Notes under the pieces: generated by a model
The model's input: only the letters and a program-made list of their open reading frames with translations
Database searches by the model: none
What the model was told of the DNA's origin: nothing
DNA from: Bryobacteraceae bacterium
Lineage (GTDB): Bacteria > Acidobacteriota > Terriglobia > Bryobacterales > Bryobacteraceae
Direction: 5' to 3'
Length of the DNA stretch: 47,520 nucleotides
Assembly (NCBI GenBank): GCA_028275505.1
Contig: JAPWUP010000008.1
Span: 1 to 47,520 of the forward strand
In this document: piece after piece, positions 16,552-24,875 of the stretch
Position numbering within the stretch: position 1 is the first letter of the stretch
Layout of the letters: each line of letters begins with the position of its first letter
Program-made: the position numbers and the translations under genes

Positions 16552-17421
16552 TCATTCGCCGCCGGCGCGTTGCCGCAACGCTTCGTTGAGCGATCCCTGA
16601 CGGTAACCTTCCAGATCGAGTGTCACGTAGTGGAAGCCCAGGGGCTTGAAAATCTCCACGAACCGACGCGCCATCTCCGGATCCAGGGCGCGAGGCAGTT
16701 CGTCGGCAGCGATTTCGATGCGCACCAGCTCGCCGTGATAGCGGACGCGACACTGGCGGAAGCCCAGCGCGTGGAGCGCTTCCTCACCGCGCTCGACGAT
16801 CTTGACTCTCTCCGGAGTGACCGCCGTGCCGTAGGGGATGCGCGACGCAAGGCACGCGGAAGCGGGCCGGTCCCAGGTGGGCAAGCCGGCGCGTCGGGAA
16901 AGTTCGCGGATTTCGGCCTTGCTGAGGCCGGCCTCAACCAGAGGCGCTTTTACTTGATGGAGCCAGGCAGCCTTCTGGCCCGGCCGATAATCCCCTAGGT
17001 CGTCCGTGTTGACCCCGTAAATGATGTGAGGGATGCCGCGGCTTCGTCCCAATTCTTCCAGGCGGGTGAACAACTCGTCCTTGCAATAGAAGCAGCGGTC
17101 GGGATCGTTGCGGACGTAATTGGGGTTGTCGAACTCGCGCGTGGCGAGAAACTCGTGGCGGAAGCCGATGCGGCGGGCCAGTTCCTCGGCGTCGCGCTTG
17201 TGAGACTCAGGCAGCGAAGGTGAATCGGCGGTGACGGCCAGGGCGTTGTCTCCCAGCACGTGATGCGCGGCCCAGGCCAGATACGCGGAATCCGTCCCGC
17301 CGGAGTAAGCGACGATCACGCGGCCGAACCCGCGCAGAATTTCGAAAAGCCGCTGTTGCTTGCGCTCCAGCGTTTCTTCGTCCAGCCCAGCGAGGCGGCC
17401 CAGCGCCACAAAGCTGCTCAT
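16552..17421 (-). CDS. larE: LarE-type ATP-dependent sulfur transferase
   Basis: This 289-aa PP-loop protein has the adenylating motif VIVAYSGGTDSAYLAWA at residues 35-51 and LarE-specific stretches (SLPESHKRDAEELA, DRCFYCKDELF, GVNTDDLGDYRPGQKAA, ASACLASRIPYG). LarE sulfurates the pyridinium dicarboxylate adduct during synthesis of the nickel-pincer nucleotide cofactor of lactate racemase. Cys110 and Cys113 (CFYC) plus Cys190 (SACLAS) match the three-cysteine LarE class reported to hold a 4Fe-4S cluster, rather than the single sacrificial-cysteine type. It starts 7 nt after the gyrA stop, so it is probably expressed from the gyrA promoter. No larA, larB or larC is in the window, so the downstream use of the cofactor here is unknown. 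Confidence 0.9.
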   Translation of the reverse strand: MSSFVALGRLAGLDEETLERKQQRLFEILRGFGRVIVAYSGGTDSAYLAWAAHHVLGDNALAVTADSPSLPESHKRDAEELARRIGFRHEFLATREFDNPNYVRNDPDRCFYCKDELFTRLEELGRSRGIPHIIYGVNTDDLGDYRPGQKAAWLHQVKAPLVEAGLSKAEIRELSRRAGLPTWDRPASACLASRIPYGTAVTPERVKIVERGEEALHALGFRQCRVRYHGELVRIEIAADELPRALDPEMARRFVEIFKPLGFHYVTLDLEGYRQGSLNEALRQRAGGE

Positions 17422-17428
17422 ATGGCCA

Positions 17429-20035
17429 TTATACGGGGGAGTCGGAGTTCAGCGGCAGTTCGGGCTGCTGTTCGCCGTTTGCGCCGTTGCTCTCGCTTTC
17501 CTCCGCCTCTTCTTCCGGGATGACCGAGGCGGCGGCCACGCGATCGCCAGGATCGAGCGTCACGATCCTCACGCCCTGCGCGGAGCGTCCCAGTTCACGG
17601 ATTTTGTCCGCTTCCAGCCGGATGATCTTGCCGTCCTTGGTGATGATCATGACTTCGGAGTTTTCCTTGACGGCGAGGACCGCGGCGACCGGCCCGTTGC
17701 GCTGGGTGGTCTTCATGTTGATCACGCCCTGGGCTCCGCGACGGGTCTTGCGGTACTCGCGCACCGGCGTCCGTTTGCCGTAGCCTAGCTCCGAGATGGT
17801 CAGGATCAGGTCGTCGTCGTTGACCACCTCCATACCCACCACGTGGTCATCCTCGGCCAGGGTCATACCGGTGACTCCGCGCGCCTGACGGCCCATGGGC
17901 CGCACTTGCTCTTCCGGGAAGCGGACGGCCTTGCCGCGGTAGGAGCCCAGGAAGACCTGGTCGTGGCCGGAACTGAGGCGTGCTGCGATCAGTTCGTCTC
18001 CCGGCTCGAGAGTAATGGCGATGATGCCGCGCGCGATGGGGTTATCGAACTCGCTGAGCTCGCATTTTTTCACCACCCCACGACGGGTGGCCATGATCAC
18101 GAAGCGATCGTGAACGAACTCGCGCACGGGCAGGATGGCCTTGACGGAATCGTCCGGCTGCAACGCCACCAGGTTCGAGATGTGTTTGCCCTTGGCGCCG
18201 GCGGCTGCTTCCGGGATCTCGTACACCTTGAGCCAGTAGACGCGGCCCTTGTCGGTGAAGACCAGCAGGTAGGCGTGCGTGGAGGCGATGATGAGGTGCT
18301 CGACGAAGTCCTCATCGCGCACTTCCATGCCCTTGCGGCCGCGGCCGCCGCGACGCTGGCTGCGGTAGGAGTCTACCGAAGTCCGCTTGAGGTAGCCCTG
18401 ATGCGTCACGGTGACCGCCATGTCCTCGTCGGCGATCAGATCCTCCAGGGTGATCTCCGCAACGTCGTCCACGATCTGGGTGCGGCGCGCGTCGCCGTAC
18501 TCCTTGACGACTTCGCGCAGTTCTTTGACAATGACGCCGCGGAGAACTTTCTCCGAACCGAGAATTTCCAGGTATTCGGCGATGCGCCGCTGGGTTTCCG
18601 CGAGCTCTTCCAGGATCTTCTGGCGCTCCATGCCGGTGAGCCGCTGCAATTGCAGCTCCATGATGGCCTGGGCCTGACGCTCGCTGAAGTCAAAACGGAA
18701 GTCTTCGGCGACAACGACTTCCTCGATCACGCGCTGCGGCAGCGGGGCAAGTCCCATCAGGATGTCCCGGGCTTCTTTGGGGGTCGAAGAAGCGCGGATG
18801 GTTTCGATCACCAGATCGAGCTGGTCCAAAGCCTTCTGGAAGCCCAGCAGGATATGTTCGCGTTCGCGCGCCTTGCGCAGCTCGAACTCGGTGCGGCGGC
18901 GGACGACCTCGATGCGGTGGTCGAGGAACCGGCGCAGCATCTCCGCCAGCGTCAGCACGCGAGGCTGGCCGTTGACGATGGCCAGCATGGTGACGTTGAA
19001 GCTGTCCTGGAGCTGGGTGTGCTTGTACAGGTTGTTGAGCACGATCTGCGCCGGCTCGCCTTTCTTGAGCTCGAAAACGATCCGCATGCCCTCGCGATCG
19101 CTCTCGTCGCGGATGTCGGCAATGCCCTCGATTTTCTTCTCGTTCACCAGGGCCGCAGCTTGCTCGATCAGGCGCGACTTCTGGACCTGGTAGGGAATCT
19201 CGGTGACGACGATGGCCTCGCGATCCTTGCCCAGCCGCTCGATGGCGGCGCGGGCGCGAACTTTGATGTGGCCGCGCCCGGTCAGGTAGGCCTCGCGAAT
19301 ACCCTGGCGGCCGCAGATGATGGCACCGGTCGGGAAATCCGGCCCTTTCACGTAATCCAGCAGCTTCTCCGGGGGCAAGTCCGGATTTTCGAGGAGGGCG
19401 ATGGCGGCCTCGACAATTTCACCCAGGTTATGAGGAGGAATGTTGGTGGCCATGCCCACGGCAATGCCTGAGCTGCCGTTGATGAGCAGGTTGGGGATGC
19501 GCGCCGGCAGGACCTCGGGTTCGCGTTCGCTGTCGTCGTAGTTGGGCCGGAAATCAACGGTCTCCTTGTCAATGTCGGCCAGCATGGCGGAGGCGATGCG
19601 AGCCAGCCGGGCTTCCGTGTATCGCATGGCGGCCGGCGGATCGCCATCAATGGAGCCGAAGTTGCCTTGGCCTTCGATGAGGGGGTAGCGCATGGTGAAG
19701 GGCTGGGCCATGCGCACCAGGGCTTCGTAAACAGGCACGTCGCCGTGAGGGTGGTACTTGCCCATCACCTCGCCGACGATCTTGGCGCACTTGCGCGTGG
19801 GGCGATTGAAGGTCAGCCCCATTTCATGCATGCCGTAGAGGATGCGGCGCTGCACGGGCTTGAGGCCGTCGCACACGTCCGGCAGCGCTCGTCCGATGAT
19901 GACGCTCATGGCGTAGTCCAGGTACGAGCGCCGCATTTCGTCCTCGATGTCTACGGGGACCAGATGCGCGGCGGCAGGCGGACCAAGGGGGAGTTGGTCG
20001 GGCGTCTGCGGCTCAGGGTGTTCAGAGTTGGGCAC
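17429..20035 (-). CDS. gyrA: DNA gyrase subunit A
   Basis: An 868-aa type IIA topoisomerase A subunit. The N-terminal breakage-reunion domain contains [17 protein letters not shown], the catalytic Tyr139 in [10 protein letters not shown], and GINGS-type DNA-gate residues ([20 protein letters not shown]). The C-terminal pinwheel domain carries the GyrA-box version QRRGGRG near residue 560, which marks it as GyrA rather than ParC. In the quinolone-resistance region the segment HGDVPVYE has Val100, Pro101 and Glu104 at the places of E. coli Ser83, Ala84 and Asp87. The tail is acidic ([12 protein letters not shown]). gyrB is not adjacent. It is divergent from the TonB receptor across a 240-nt intergenic region and is followed closely by larE. 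Confidence 0.97.
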   Translation of the reverse strand: MPNSEHPEPQTPDQLPLGPPAAAHLVPVDIEDEMRRSYLDYAMSVIIGRALPDVCDGLKPVQRRILYGMHEMGLTFNRPTRKCAKIVGEVMGKYHPHGDVPVYEALVRMAQPFTMRYPLIEGQGNFGSIDGDPPAAMRYTEARLARIASAMLADIDKETVDFRPNYDDSEREPEVLPARIPNLLINGSSGIAVGMATNIPPHNLGEIVEAAIALLENPDLPPEKLLDYVKGPDFPTGAIICGRQGIREAYLTGRGHIKVRARAAIERLGKDREAIVVTEIPYQVQKSRLIEQAAALVNEKKIEGIADIRDESDREGMRIVFELKKGEPAQIVLNNLYKHTQLQDSFNVTMLAIVNGQPRVLTLAEMLRRFLDHRIEVVRRRTEFELRKAREREHILLGFQKALDQLDLVIETIRASSTPKEARDILMGLAPLPQRVIEEVVVAEDFRFDFSERQAQAIMELQLQRLTGMERQKILEELAETQRRIAEYLEILGSEKVLRGVIVKELREVVKEYGDARRTQIVDDVAEITLEDLIADEDMAVTVTHQGYLKRTSVDSYRSQRRGGRGRKGMEVRDEDFVEHLIIASTHAYLLVFTDKGRVYWLKVYEIPEAAAGAKGKHISNLVALQPDDSVKAILPVREFVHDRFVIMATRRGVVKKCELSEFDNPIARGIIAITLEPGDELIAARLSSGHDQVFLGSYRGKAVRFPEEQVRPMGRQARGVTGMTLAEDDHVVGMEVVNDDDLILTISELGYGKRTPVREYRKTRRGAQGVINMKTTQRNGPVAAVLAVKENSEVMIITKDGKIIRLEADKIRELGRSAQGVRIVTLDPGDRVAAASVIPEEEAEESESNGANGEQQPELPLNSDSPV

Positions 20036-20108
20036 GGATCATACCCCCGGGAAGTTTGGTATTTTCGCCTTTCTTTTGCCTCTTTCCGGCGCGGCGAACC
20101 AACTTATC

Positions 20109-20136
20109 AGTCTAGCACAATTCATTGAAGAACAAA
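20109..20136 (-). promoter_or_regulatory. Candidate gyrA promoter
   Basis: On the minus strand, an extended -10 (TG-C-TAGACT, the hexamer at 20109-20114) is preceded by TTTGTT (20131-20136) at a 16-nt spacing, about 75 nt upstream of the gyrA start. This is the best promoter-like match I see in the gyrA leader, but neither hexamer is a close consensus match. Confidence 0.35.
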
Positions 20137-20209
20137 GGGATTGCTGTTACGACGGGGCGGGATATCGCCGTGCTGCTTCCCGCACTGCGCGCCGATGCTC
20201 ACTTTTTCA

Positions 20210-20238
20210 TTGACAACGTTAAACGGAAGCGTCATAAT
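20210..20238 (+). promoter_or_regulatory. Sigma70-type promoter of the TonB receptor gene
   Basis: TTGACA (20210-20215) and CATAAT (20233-20238) are separated by exactly 17 nt, 37 nt before the receptor ATG, with AGGAAGGA as ribosome-binding site at 20263-20270. This is a near-consensus housekeeping promoter and suggests strong constitutive transcription of the receptor. Confidence 0.75.
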
Positions 20239-20275
20239 CCAGTGAGACGTTAGATCGCTAAGAGGAAGGACAACA

Positions 20276-23200
20276 ATGTCAGGCCAATTGTTTTCTTCGC
20301 GGCGCGCGCGGGCCATCCTTGCCCTCGTCGCAGGACTGCTCATCGCGGCGGCGCCCACGGCCGCCCAGGAGGTCAGCGCCGGCATCACGGGTCGCATTAC
20401 CGATCCCAGCGGAGCTGCCATCGTGGGCGCTACGGTGACCGCACGAGACGTGAACCGCGGAACGGTATGGCCGACCCAGACCAACGAGGAAGGGGTATAT
20501 GCGTTTCCGCGCCTTCCGGTGGGAACTTACGAAATCAAGGTGGAAGCCAAGGGCTTCAAGACCCTCACTTACCCCAACGTTGTGCTCGAGTTGAACCAGC
20601 GCGCACGGCTCGACTTGCGGCTGGAGATCGGCGCCGTCACGGAAACCGTGCAGGTCACGGGCGAGGCGCCGTTGCTCAATACCGAAACCACGATCGTGGG
20701 GTCGGTCCTCACTTCCAACTCGATCGTCAACACGCCTCTCATTTCGCGAAATTACATTGCTCTGACCTTGCTGGCGCCGGGAGTGACGACGACCGACCCG
20801 TCGGCGTTCCGGAACGGCGTGCGGACAAGCGGCGGCGGGCGGCCTTACGTGAACGGGAATCGCAAGGAGGCCAATAACTTCCTGCTGGATGGCGTGGACA
20901 ACAACCATACCTCGGATAACTTGACGGCGTATCAGCCTAACCTGGACGCTATCCAGGAAGTCAAGATGATCACCAACAATGCTTCGGCCGAGTTCGGTAA
21001 CTTCCAGGGTGGCGTCATCAATGTAACCCTGAAGTCGGGCACCAACGAAGTGCACGGCACGATCTTCGAGTTCTTCCGCAACGACAAACTGAACGCCAAT
21101 AACTGGGCGAGGAACTGGTCGCTCGCTCCGGACCCGCGCACGGGCAAGGCGCCGCGTTCGCCTATCCGGTGGAACGAGTTCGGAGGCACGATCGGCGGTC
21201 CCATCAAGCGCGACAAACTCTTCTACTTCGGCGACTACCAGGGGATCCGGCGGTACACCCCGCCTTCCATCAGCACGATCAGCGTGATTCCCACGGCGTT
21301 CCGGCAGGGCGATTTCTCCCGCCTGCTGACCGAGCGCAACACGCAGCTCTACGATCCGCTCACCATCAACGCCCAGGGCATCCGGCAGCCGTTCCCCAAC
21401 AACCAGATTCCAGTCTCCCGCCGCAACATCGTGGCGACCAATCTGTTCAACTCCCCCGATCTTTATCCCGCGCCGATCAACAACGAACTTCGTTTCAATC
21501 AACTGAACGCTTCGCGCAGCCAGCTCATCACCGATCAATTCGACGTGAAGATTGACGCCAAACTGAGCGACAAAGATGATTTCTCTTCGCGTTATTCCTG
21601 GAGCCGGCAGGAATTGCCGGGGAAGAATACGTTCCCGCTGTTTTTCAACAGTTTCAATCACGCGCCCTTCCAGAATGCGGTGGTGAACTGGACCCGCTCC
21701 ATCAGCCCGACCAAGGTCAACGAGCTGCGCATCGGTTTCAACCGGATTGTGCTCTGGAACGGCGGCGAGGACAAGGGCCTGGGCAACGTGGCGGAGAAGC
21801 TGGGAATTCGGCAAGGCAACGAGCGCGGTCCGGGTCTGATGGCGATCATTTTCTCGGGCGGGCTGGCGAGCACCATCGGCAGCGCCAACATCGGCACGCA
21901 GCAGAAATTCCCCAACAATACCTTCCACTACGCGGATAACCTGACCATCATCCGCGGTCGCCACATGATGAAGACGGGCGGTCAGCTTTTGCGGCAGCAG
22001 ATGAACCCGTTCTATGCGGGGAACTGGGGCCGCACCGGTCAGATTCGGTTCAACGGGCAGTACACCGCGGGGCCCAATGCCGGGGCTCCGGTATCGCGCG
22101 GTTTTGCGGAAGCTGATTTCTATCTCGGTTATGTGGAATGGGCCGGTCGCGGCGTGGATACCGGGAGTTGGGGCCATCGCAAGATCATCCTGGGCTTCTA
22201 TTTCCAGGACGACTGGCGAGCGACCGACGAGCTGACCTTGAACCTGGGCATCCGCTGGGAGTATCACAGCCCGCTGGTGGAGGTCAAGGACCGGCAGTCC
22301 AACTTCGAGCCGTTCAACGGACGGCTGATGCTGGCGGGCAAGGACGGCAACAGCCGGGCGCTCTACGAGCCTTACTTCCGCGATTTCCAGCCGCGGGTGG
22401 GATTCGCCTACACGCCGCGGGCGCTGGGAGGCAAGATGGTTTTCCGCGGCGCTTACACGATTTCATCCTTCATGGAAGGCACCGGGACCAATCTGCGGCT
22501 GCCCATGAATCCGCCGTTCAACTATGAGTTCGAGGCTATTTTTACGGGGCAGACGACGGTCAGCGCCACCACGGATCAGGGACTTACCATCCTGCGCGCG
22601 CAGGATCCCTGGAAGAACGCGACCATCCGGCTCTGGGATCCGTTCGTGCGCCCGGCCAATGTACAGCAGTGGAGCTTCATCATCGAGCGGCAGCTGCCGG
22701 CCCAGACCGTGATCACCGCCGGTTACGTGGGCCAGCACGGCACGCACCTGGTTGTGCCCATGCCTTACTTCCAGCGACGCCTCATCGCTCCGGGCGTCAC
22801 CGAGCCCAGTCCGTACCTTTCGGGCAATCCGCTACTGGCCAGCATAGCCCAGATTTCGGGAACGGAGTCCTGCGGTAACCAGCGTTACGACTCGCTCCAG
22901 GTTACGGCGCGCAAGCGGCTCTCGGCCGGGCTGGAGTACCAGCTTTCCTATACCTGGTCGAAAGGTATGAGCGATGCGATCGGCTACTACGGCGAGGGCG
23001 GCCAGGCGGCGTCCCAGTCCGCTTACTGGCAGTATCTCTACAACCGGAAGGCGGAATGGGGGCCGACGTATTTCGACGCCACACACATGCTGACCTACGT
23101 GTACACTTATGAGATCCCGGTGGGTCGCAACAAGCGCTTCGGCGCGAACTGGAATCGGTGGGCTAACGGCCTGCTGGGCAACTGGCAGATGGGCGGCATC

Positions 23201-23617
23201 CTGATGCTGCACACCGGCTTCCCATTGACGATCACGGCGACCGACCGTTCCGGCACGCGGTCCCGCGGGCCGCGCGCCGACCGACTGGCCGACGGCAAAG
23301 GGCCGCGCGAAGTGGGGCCGTATCCCAAGACCTGGCTCGATCGCTCGGCCTTCAAGGAGCCTGCCGCCGGCACTCTGGGGAATTCGGGCGTCGGGGTGGT
23401 GCGCGGGCCAGGCTGGAAGACCTTCGACCTGTCGCTCCACAAATTCTTCCCGATTCGCGAGCGGATGAGGCTGGAGTACCGAGCGGAGTTCTTCAACCTG
23501 ACGAACACGCCACAATTCAACGCGCCCAATCGCAGTGCGTCTAGTGCGACCTTCGGCGAGGTCACGAGCGCGCAGGGTGAGCGGAACATCCAGTTCGCGC
23601 TGAAACTCTATTTCTGA
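20276..23617 (+). CDS. Oar-like TonB-dependent outer-membrane receptor
   Basis: This is a 1113-aa protein with a signal peptide (residues 1-30, ending TAAQ). Residues about 33-115 form a carboxypeptidase-regulatory-like beta-sandwich (GITGRITDPSGAAIVGATVT, GVYAFPRLPVGTYEIKVEA). A TonB plug domain follows (ETVQVTGEAPLLNTETT, NNFLLDGVDNNH, QEVKMITNNASAEFGNFQGG, NVTLKSGTNEVHGTIFEFFR), then a long beta-barrel ending in the aromatic terminus FALKLYF expected of outer-membrane proteins. Such Oar-type receptors are hugely expanded in Acidobacteria and are thought to import oligosaccharides or peptides; the substrate cannot be read from sequence. It has its own near-consensus promoter and a strong Shine-Dalgarno. 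It is monocistronic: the next gene converges on it. Confidence 0.93.
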   Translation: MSGQLFSSRRARAILALVAGLLIAAAPTAAQEVSAGITGRITDPSGAAIVGATVTARDVNRGTVWPTQTNEEGVYAFPRLPVGTYEIKVEAKGFKTLTYPNVVLELNQRARLDLRLEIGAVTETVQVTGEAPLLNTETTIVGSVLTSNSIVNTPLISRNYIALTLLAPGVTTTDPSAFRNGVRTSGGGRPYVNGNRKEANNFLLDGVDNNHTSDNLTAYQPNLDAIQEVKMITNNASAEFGNFQGGVINVTLKSGTNEVHGTIFEFFRNDKLNANNWARNWSLAPDPRTGKAPRSPIRWNEFGGTIGGPIKRDKLFYFGDYQGIRRYTPPSISTISVIPTAFRQGDFSRLLTERNTQLYDPLTINAQGIRQPFPNNQIPVSRRNIVATNLFNSPDLYPAPINNELRFNQLNASRSQLITDQFDVKIDAKLSDKDDFSSRYSWSRQELPGKNTFPLFFNSFNHAPFQNAVVNWTRSISPTKVNELRIGFNRIVLWNGGEDKGLGNVAEKLGIRQGNERGPGLMAIIFSGGLASTIGSANIGTQQKFPNNTFHYADNLTIIRGRHMMKTGGQLLRQQMNPFYAGNWGRTGQIRFNGQYTAGPNAGAPVSRGFAEADFYLGYVEWAGRGVDTGSWGHRKIILGFYFQDDWRATDELTLNLGIRWEYHSPLVEVKDRQSNFEPFNGRLMLAGKDGNSRALYEPYFRDFQPRVGFAYTPRALGGKMVFRGAYTISSFMEGTGTNLRLPMNPPFNYEFEAIFTGQTTVSATTDQGLTILRAQDPWKNATIRLWDPFVRPANVQQWSFIIERQLPAQTVITAGYVGQHGTHLVVPMPYFQRRLIAPGVTEPSPYLSGNPLLASIAQISGTESCGNQRYDSLQVTARKRLSAGLEYQLSYTWSKGMSDAIGYYGEGGQAASQSAYWQYLYNRKAEWGPTYFDATHMLTYVYTYEIPVGRNKRFGANWNRWANGLLGNWQMGGILMLHTGFPLTITATDRSGTRSRGPRADRLADGKGPREVGPYPKTWLDRSAFKEPAAGTLGNSGVGVVRGPGWKTFDLSLHKFFPIRERMRLEYRAEFFNLTNTPQFNAPNRSASSATFGEVTSAQGERNIQFALKLYF

Positions 23618-23628
23618 TTGCCGGTCTG

Positions 23629-23657
23629 CGGGGTGCGTCGCGGGCCGGCGCACCCCG
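23629..23657. terminator. Bidirectional terminator-like hairpin between convergent genes
   Basis: CGGGGTGCG (23629-23637) and CGCACCCCG (23649-23657) form a perfect 9-bp stem with an 11-nt loop, 11 nt after the TonB receptor stop and 5 nt beyond the end of the convergent manC gene. No U-tract follows on either strand, so termination may be weak, or the hairpin may mainly stabilise 3' ends. Confidence 0.6.
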
Positions 23658-23662
23658 TCCCC

Positions 23663-24748
23663 TCAGAGCAAATCCTCGCGGTTTTGTTTCTCCAGGGCCT
23701 TGACGATTTCGCCCACCTTCTGGGCTTGCGCACGGTCGGCCACCAGCAGGGCGTCGGGAGTATCCACGACGATGAGGTTACGGACACCAAGCAAAGCCAC
23801 CAGTTTGTTCTCGGCGTCCACATAGTTGCCGCTGCTCGCGTGGAAGAGGGCGTCGCCGCGCGCGGCATTACCGTCCGCATCGTGGGGCAGCAGTTCGTAG
23901 ACCGCGTTCCAGCTTCCCACGTCGTTCCATTCGATCGCATTGCTGGGGAAGCCCACCACGTTGCGGCTTTTCTCGAGCACGGCGTAATCCACGGAAATGT
24001 TTTCGCAGCGGGGATAAATCTCGCGCAGCCGTGCGGCAAAGCGCCGATCCGCGAAACGGGGCAGTTGGGCGAGGAGGCGCGCCGTCTCGGGAAGGTATTT
24101 CTCCAGTTCCTCCAGAAAAACACTGGCGCGCCAGAAAAAGATACCGGAGTTCCAGTAGAAACGGCCGGCCCGGAGGTAGCGCCGCGCCGTCGCCAGGTCG
24201 GGTTTTTCGCGGAAACGGACGACTGGCACAGGCTTCAGGGCGTCCGGCTGGAAGCCCTGCGGGAATTCGATGTACCCGTAGCCGGTTTCCGCCCACCGGG
24301 GCCGGATGCCGAAAACCACGAGGTGGTTGCGGGCGGCGGCGCGATAGGCGGCGCGCACCAGGCGCTGAAACGGCTTGGGAGTGGTGATCAGGTGATCAGC
24401 CGGGAAGACGCCCATGAGGGCTTCAGGATCGAACGAGCGCAGAATGTGGGCTGCCAGCCCGATGCAGGGCGCAGTGTTGCGCTGCGCCGGCTCGGCGACG
24501 ATCTGCCGTGGGGGCACTTCGGGCAACTGGCGAGCGATCTCCGGGCGCAAATCGTGGTTGGTAATCACCCAGATGCGCTCGGCAGGCACGAGGGGCAGCA
24601 ACCGCTCGACCGTCTGCTGGATGAGCGAACGATCTCCGAAGACTTTCAAAACCTGCTTGGCGTGGCGCTTGCGGCTGCGCGGCCAGAACCGGGTCCCGCG
24701 GCCGCCCGCCATGATTACTGCGTAACAGCGTTCGTCCATCATCGTCAT
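23663..24748 (-). CDS. manC: Mannose-1-phosphate guanylyltransferase (GDP-mannose pyrophosphorylase)
   Basis: A 361-aa nucleotidyltransferase that makes GDP-mannose from mannose-1-phosphate and GTP for glycan synthesis. The N-terminal signature reads YAVIMAGGRGTRFWPRSRKR and then HAKQVLKVFG, followed by LMGVFPADHLI (substrate-binding Asp), ETGYGYIEF, and FYWNSGIFFWRASVFLEEL. The usual Pro-Lys pair of the signature is Ala-Lys here. The C-terminal part includes ISVDYAVLEKSRNVVGFPSN and DVGSWNAVYELLPHDADGNA. The family's optional phosphomannose-isomerase C-terminal domain is absent, as in monofunctional enzymes. Two more in-frame ATG codons lie within 4 codons of the chosen start, so the exact N-terminus is uncertain. 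It is divergent from the oligopeptidase gene. Confidence 0.9.
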   Translation of the reverse strand: MTMMDERCYAVIMAGGRGTRFWPRSRKRHAKQVLKVFGDRSLIQQTVERLLPLVPAERIWVITNHDLRPEIARQLPEVPPRQIVAEPAQRNTAPCIGLAAHILRSFDPEALMGVFPADHLITTPKPFQRLVRAAYRAAARNHLVVFGIRPRWAETGYGYIEFPQGFQPDALKPVPVVRFREKPDLATARRYLRAGRFYWNSGIFFWRASVFLEELEKYLPETARLLAQLPRFADRRFAARLREIYPRCENISVDYAVLEKSRNVVGFPSNAIEWNDVGSWNAVYELLPHDADGNAARGDALFHASSGNYVDAENKLVALLGVRNLIVVDTPDALLVADRAQAQKVGEIVKALEKQNREDLL

Positions 24749-24875
24749 CGTCCAATGTGTCAGGATAACCGACGGGGACCGGGCCGGGCGAGAGGCGCCC
24801 GGGCCGCGCTAAACTCATGGATTCGGGCCGGACATTTCGGTCCCGGCGCGGCCCTTTACTTCAGGGAGAAGCAGG

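Noticed and set aside
17843-19471. 542-codon plus-strand frame opposite gyrA
   Set aside because: Shadow of gyrA codon bias; no ribosome-binding site or domain.
20279-22267. 662-codon minus-strand frame opposite the TonB receptor
   Set aside because: Antisense; the receptor shows all family motifs and has a near-consensus promoter on the plus strand.
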